The notes beneath the pieces are model-generated. The model did no database searches, was not told the origin of the DNA, and saw only the letters and a list, made by a program, of their open reading frames with translations. This document shows positions 4,981 to 9,190 of a stretch of 9,190 nucleotides of DNA, piece by piece. Numbering within the stretch: position 1 is the first letter of the stretch; each line of letters begins with the position of its first letter. A program made the position numbers and the translations under genes. This DNA comes from an uncultured Oscillospiraceae bacterium (GTDB lineage Bacteria > Bacillota > Clostridia > Oscillospirales > Ruminococcaceae), in contig CAKSEE010000061.1 in assembly GCA_934446455.1 (NCBI GenBank), positions 1 to 9,190 of the forward strand, written 5' to 3'.

Positions 4981-7900
4981 TCAGGGCTGCCCTGCCGCCA
5001 TAAGCTGCGAATACTTGTCCTCTGCCGTAAGCTGCGGGACTACCGCCCTGCGGCTTATGCCCGCGTTTGCGAACGCCTGCGTAAGCATAAGCTTTATTCT
5101 GTTCACCTGGTTTACCTCCGAGGCGCCCGGGTCGAAGTCCACCGCGACTATGTTGCTCTCGGGGTGCTGGCGGCGAAGCTCGCCGATAACGCCCTTGCCC
5201 GTAACATGGTTCGGCAGGCACGCAAACGGCTGCACGCACACGATATTCGGCACGCCCTCGCCGATAAGCTCGAGCATCTCCGCGCAGAGGAACCAGCCCT
5301 CGCCCGCAATGTTGCCCGGAGATACAATGGGCTTCACCGACTCGCGCATTTCAAATATATCGCCCGGGCAGCCGAACTTTGTGCCCTTTACCGCCGCGCG
5401 GTAGCTCTTTTCCATAAACGAGATGGCCTTTATGCCGAGCTCCTCAACAAGCTTCTTTTTCTTCGGCAGGTAAAGAAGCTCGCTCTTGGTCACACCGTGC
5501 GAGCATATGTAGTAGAAGAATCCCATAAGGTCGGGGACTACCACCTCGCAGCCTTCGCTTTCGAGCAGCTCTATTATGTTGTTGTTAGCCACTGGGTGGA
5601 ACTTTACGAGTATCTCGCCGACAAGTCCTACCTTTGGCTTCTTAACGTCAAGCACGGGGAACTCCGAGAAGTCCCTGACGATGTTCCTTACGTTCTCGTT
5701 GAAGCGCCTGAACGAAATGCGCTCAAGCTCGCCGCGCAGGAACACGCGCCACTTTTCGTAGAGCGCGTTTGCGCTGCCCTTTGTCACCTCGTAGGGGCGT
5801 ACCTTGTACAGGCAGCGCGAAAGCACGTCGCCGTAAACTATGCCCATAAACGCCCTGAGCGCAAGCTGCGCGGTGAGCTTGAAGCCGCTCTGCTTTTCAA
5901 GCCCCACAACGTTGAGCGAGATAAGCGGGACGTTTGCAAAGCCCGCGTCCTTAAGCGCCTTTTTGAGCATTCCCACATAGTTTGTCGCACGGCACGCGCC
6001 GCCCGTCTGCGTTATCATAACAGAGGTGTTGTTAAGGTCGTACTTGCCGCTCTTAAGCGCGTGTATCAGCTGCCCCACAACAAGTATCGAAGGGTAGCAC
6101 GCGTCGTTGTTTACGTACTTCAGACCCTCGTCAACCACCGCCTTTGAGCAGTCGGTGAGTATATCTACATCATAGCCCGAATGGCGGAACGCCGCCTCGA
6201 GCATATCGAAATGGATAGGCGCCATCTGCGGGCAGAGTATCTTGTGCCGCTTGCGCATTTCCTTGGTGAACTCGGGCTGCGCCACATACCCAAGATGCCC
6301 CTGCACGGGCTTATAGTGATGGCGCGCGCGCTCCTCCACAACGGAAATAAGCGAGCGCAGGCGTATTCTTGCCGCACCAAGGTTGTTCACCTCGTCTATC
6401 TTAAGGCAGGTGTACAGCTTGCCGAAGCTGCGCAGTATCTCCTGCACCTGGTCGGTGGTGATAGCGTCAAGGCCGCAGCCGAAAGAGTTGAGCTGCACAA
6501 GCTCGAGGCACTCGTGGCGTCCCACAACGTGCGCCGCAGCGTAAAGGCGCGTGTGGTACGTCCACTGGTCCACAACGCGTATCGGGCGCACTACCTTTTC
6601 AAGGTGCGCCACGCTGTCCTCGGTGAACACCGCGAAGCCGTAGCCCGCTATCATCTCGGGCAGGCCGTGGTTTATCTCGGGGTCGACGTGATACGGGCGC
6701 CCCGCGAGGACTATACCGCGCCCGCCGTTCTTTTCGATGTATTCGAGAGTTTCGTCGCCCTTTGCCGCCATCTGCGCCTTGAACTGCGCGTCCTCCGCAT
6801 ACGCCTTTTCAAGCGCTGCGATAACCTCCGCCTTTGTTATGGAAAGCTCGGGCAGGCTTGCGGAAAACTCCTCGAAAAGGCGCTCTCCCATGCGCTTTTT
6901 GTGGAATATCGGAAGGAACGGGTTCATGAACTTAACGTCGCGGCGAAGCTCGGGGACGGAGTTCTTTATTACCTCTGAATATGTAGCGACAACGGGGCAG
7001 TTGTAGTGGTTGTCGCCGCCGTTTTCGTCGCTCATTTCATACGGCATGGAGGGGTAGAAGATAAGCTTTACGCCCTCGTCTATAAGCGCCTGAATGTGCC
7101 CGTGCGCAAGCTTTGCGGGGTAGCACACCGACTCCGAGGGCATGGTTTCTATGCCCTTGTCGTATATCGCGCGCGAGGACTTGGGTGAGAGCTTCACGCT
7201 GAAGCCAAGCTCTGTAAACAGCCTGTGCCAGAACGGATAGTTCTCATACATGCCAAGCACGCGCGGAAGTCCTATAACGCCGCGGCGCGCCGTCGCTTCG
7301 GGCAGGCATTCGCGGTCGAAAAGGAGCTTGTACTTGTACTCGTAAAGGTTCGGCAGCTTCTGTGCGGTGGATACGTTGCCCGCGCCGCGCTCGCAGCGGT
7401 TATTGCTTATGTAGCGCTTGCCGTCGGGGAATTTTGTTATCGTAAGCAGGCAGTTGTTGCTGCACTTGCCGCAGCGGGCGGTGGTTTTCTCCACCTTAAA
7501 GCCCTCGAGCGCCTGCGCCTTCGATATGGTCGAGCCCTTGCCGTCGTCGCGCTCTATGGCTATAAGCGCGCTGCCGTAAGCGCCCATAAGTCCCGCCTTG
7601 TCGGGGCGGACTACCTCCCTGCCGCAGATAAGCTCGAACGCGCGCAGCACGCTGTCGTTCATGAACGTGCCGCCCTGCACGATTATCTTATCGCCCATTG
7701 TCGAGGTGTCGCGCAGCTTTATTACCTTGAACAGCGCGTTCTTTACGACGGAGTAGGAAAGCCCCGCGGAAATGTCCGCGACGGTCGCGCCCTCCTTCTG
7801 CGCCTGCTTTACGCGCGAGTTCATGAACACCGTACAGCGCGAACCTAAGTCGACGGGGTTCTGCGCGGTAAGGCCGAGCTTTGCGAACTCCGCGCTGCTC

Positions 7901-9190
7901 ATACCGAGCGCGTTCGCGAAGTTCTCGATAAACGAGCCGCAGCCGCTGGAGCACGCTTCGTTCAGCAGAATGCTCTCTATCTCGCCGTTGTTCACGCGCA
8001 TACACTTCATGTCCTGCCCGCCGATGTCGAGAATGAACTGCGCGCCGGGCAGCACCTTATCCGCCGCCTTGTAGTGCGCCATTGTTTCTATTTCGCCGAA
8101 ATCCGCGCCGAGCGCCGCCTTTATCAGGTGTTCGCCGTAGCCCGTGGTGCACGCCTTTGCTATGTAGGCCTCCGCGGGCAGCAGCGCATAAATCTCCTTT
8201 AATATGCCGACAACGCTTTTGAGCGGGTCGCCGCCGTTGCCACTGTAGTGCGAGTATATTATGCGCGCTTCCTTATCGAGAAGCACCGCCTTTGTGGTCG
8301 TGCTGCCTGCGTCCACGCCGAGGTAGCACGCGCCCTTGTGCTGCTTTATGTCTGCGGTCGGTATAACTGACTTTGCGTGGCGCGCGTTGAACGCTGCAAG
8401 CTCAGCCTCGTCCTTAAAGAGCGGCGCCAGGCGCTCCACCTCGTGAAGCTGGTTTTCGCCAAGCGCGCGCGAGCGCTCAACAAGCGCGTTCATATCGGTT
8501 TCGGCGCTTTCGTCTGAAAAAGCGCAGCCCATAGCCACGAAAAGATTTGCGTTTTCGGGGAAAATAACGTGTTCGGGGGTGAGCCCGAGCGTTTCTATAA
8601 AGCGCGCGCGAAGCTCGGACAGGTAGTGCAGCGGACCGCCGAGAAACGCAACGTTGCCCTTTATCGGCTTGCCGCACGCAAGACCGCTTATCGTCTGGTT
8701 CACCACAGACTGGAAAACGGACGCGGCGATGTCGCTGCGCTTTGCGCCGTCGTTCAGCAGCGGCTGAATGTCGCTCTTTGCGAAAACACCGCAGCGCGAA
8801 GCTATCGGGTAAATGGTGGTGTGCTTTTTGGAAAGCTCGTTCAGCCCGCCTATGTCGGTGTTGAGAAGCGCCGCCATCTGGTCGATGAACGCGCCCGTGC
8901 CGCCCGCGCAGCTGCCGTTCATGCGCTGCTCAAGCCCGCCCGTAAGGTAGGTTATCTTCGCGTCCTCGCCGCCAAGCTCTATAGCGACGTCCGTCTGCGG
9001 GATAAGCTGCTTTATGGCGTTTGTGCCTGCTGCAACCTCCTGAACGAACGGTATGCCGAGCCATTTGGACACGGATATTCCGCCCGAGCCCGTGACTGCG
9101 ATAAGCACGCGCTCGCCCTCAAGCTGAGAGCCTACCTCTGTGATTATATCTGATACTGTCTTTCTTATATCGGAAAAGTGCCTTCTGTAC
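4981..9190 (-). CDS. Fused 2-hydroxyacyl-CoA dehydratase activase / dehydratase-like iron-sulfur protein (N-terminus outside window)
   Basis: The frame is open at the edge: 27 further codons in frame precede the GTG at 9108, so the true start lies outside; about 1,402 residues are visible. Numbering from that GTG, residues 1 to about 200 are the rest of a first BcrA/BadF/HgdC-type ATPase module (ELGGEDAK 44-51; Cys67 in NGSCAGGTG; Cys106 in ASRCGVF). Residues 260 to about 520 are a complete second module ([10 protein letters not shown] 264-273, DIGGQDMK 361-368, Cys386, Cys425). Next are a four-Cys segment (546-572), a DUF2229-like region (about 611-830) with [12 protein letters not shown], and a dehydratase-like region with conserved Cys in [21 protein letters not shown] and PFACLPNHV. 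Known activases use ATP to push an electron from a [4Fe-4S] cluster to a partner enzyme. Here activator and acceptor-like parts share one chain; the substrate is unknown. The family is common in Clostridia, normally about 1,400-1,500 residues. Confidence 0.92.
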   Translation of the reverse strand, partial: YRRHFSDIRKTVSDIITEVGSQLEGERVLIAVTGSGGISVSKWLGIPFVQEVAAGTNAIKQLIPQTDVAIELGGEDAKITYLTGGLEQRMNGSCAGGTGAFIDQMAALLNTDIGGLNELSKKHTTIYPIASRCGVFAKSDIQPLLNDGAKRSDIAASVFQSVVNQTISGLACGKPIKGNVAFLGGPLHYLSELRARFIETLGLTPEHVIFPENANLFVAMGCAFSDESAETDMNALVERSRALGENQLHEVERLAPLFKDEAELAAFNARHAKSVIPTADIKQHKGACYLGVDAGSTTTKAVLLDKEARIIYSHYSGNGGDPLKSVVGILKEIYALLPAEAYIAKACTTGYGEHLIKAALGADFGEIETMAHYKAADKVLPGAQFILDIGGQDMKCMRVNNGEIESILLNEACSSGCGSFIENFANALGMSSAEFAKLGLTAQNPVDLGSRCTVFMNSRVKQAQKEGATVADISAGLSYSVVKNALFKVIKLRDTSTMGDKIIVQGGTFMNDSVLRAFELICGREVVRPDKAGLMGAYGSALIAIERDDGKGSTISKAQALEGFKVEKTTARCGKCSNNCLLTITKFPDGKRYISNNRCERGAGNVSTAQKLPNLYEYKYKLLFDRECLPEATARRGVIGLPRVLGMYENYPFWHRLFTELGFSVKLSPKSSRAIYDKGIETMPSESVCYPAKLAHGHIQALIDEGVKLIFYPSMPYEMSDENGGDNHYNCPVVATYSEVIKNSVPELRRDVKFMNPFLPIFHKKRMGERLFEEFSASLPELSITKAEVIAALEKAYAEDAQFKAQMAAKGDETLEYIEKNGGRGIVLAGRPYHVDPEINHGLPEMIAGYGFAVFTEDSVAHLEKVVRPIRVVDQWTYHTRLYAAAHVVGRHECLELVQLNSFGCGLDAITTDQVQEILRSFGKLYTCLKIDEVNNLGAARIRLRSLISVVEERARHHYKPVQGHLGYVAQPEFTKEMRKRHKILCPQMAPIHFDMLEAAFRHSGYDVDILTDCSKAVVDEGLKYVNNDACYPSILVVGQLIHALKSGKYDLNNTSVMITQTGGACRATNYVGMLKKALKDAGFANVPLISLNVVGLEKQSGFKLTAQLALRAFMGIVYGDVLSRCLYKVRPYEVTKGSANALYEKWRVFLRGELERISFRRFNENVRNIVRDFSEFPVLDVKKPKVGLVGEILVKFHPVANNNIIELLESEGCEVVVPDLMGFFYYICSHGVTKSELLYLPKKKKLVEELGIKAISFMEKSYRAAVKGTKFGCPGDIFEMRESVKPIVSPGNIAGEGWFLCAEMLELIGEGVPNIVCVQPFACLPNHVTGKGVIGELRRQHPESNIVAVDFDPGASEVNQVNRIKLMLTQAFANAGISRRAVVPQLTAEDKYSQLMAAGQP

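Noticed and set aside
5164..6147. Plus-strand open frames opposite the activase-like gene (also 6181-6978, 7225-7848 and 8569-9153)
   Set aside because: All are antisense shadows within a clearly conserved gene. Stop codons are rare on that strand because of codon bias; their translations have no motifs or signal peptides.
9106..9108. GTG as the true start of the activase-like protein
   Set aside because: The frame stays open for 27 more codons to the edge with plausible sequence (for example [15 protein letters not shown]). The first module would otherwise lack its first phosphate-binding motif, so the start lies outside.

Overview
The window looks like chromosomal DNA of a gut-type anaerobic Firmicute, most likely a Clostridia member near the Oscillospiraceae/Ruminococcaceae. 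This is inferred from three things: a very long fused 2-hydroxyacyl-CoA dehydratase activase-like protein, a PcrA-type helicase with an insert I associate with that lineage, and a small surface protein ending in an NPSTG sorting-like signal. Shine-Dalgarno sites of the AGGAG type and sigma-A-like promoters fit the same picture. No rRNA, tRNA, CRISPR array, transposase or phage gene was seen.

All five genes lie on the minus strand, so transcription runs from high to low coordinates. From 9190 down to 4981 is the activase/dehydratase-like protein, whose N-terminus lies beyond the window edge. A 130-bp gap with a candidate terminator follows. Then come pcrA (4850-2502) and, 19 bp later, a LysR-type regulator (2482-1565), which are probably co-transcribed. 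After a 155-bp gap with a good promoter and a GC-rich hairpin comes a small secreted Asn-Gly-Thr-rich protein (1409-918). It is followed by a strong intrinsic terminator. After another good promoter, a secreted protein with an acidic repetitive tail starts at 695 and runs off the low-coordinate edge.

The window reads as three transcription units: the redox/activase gene, the pcrA-lysR pair, and the two independently promoted surface proteins. Nothing ties them into one pathway. PcrA is housekeeping DNA repair. The activase-like protein is probably an ATP-driven low-potential electron-transfer enzyme of unknown substrate. The two small proteins are envelope components. I see no clear sign of a new defence or mobile system. 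The most interesting items are the duplicated activase module with two intact cysteine pairs, the NGT-repeat surface protein with a possible leader attenuator, and the palindrome just downstream of the promoter of the last gene.
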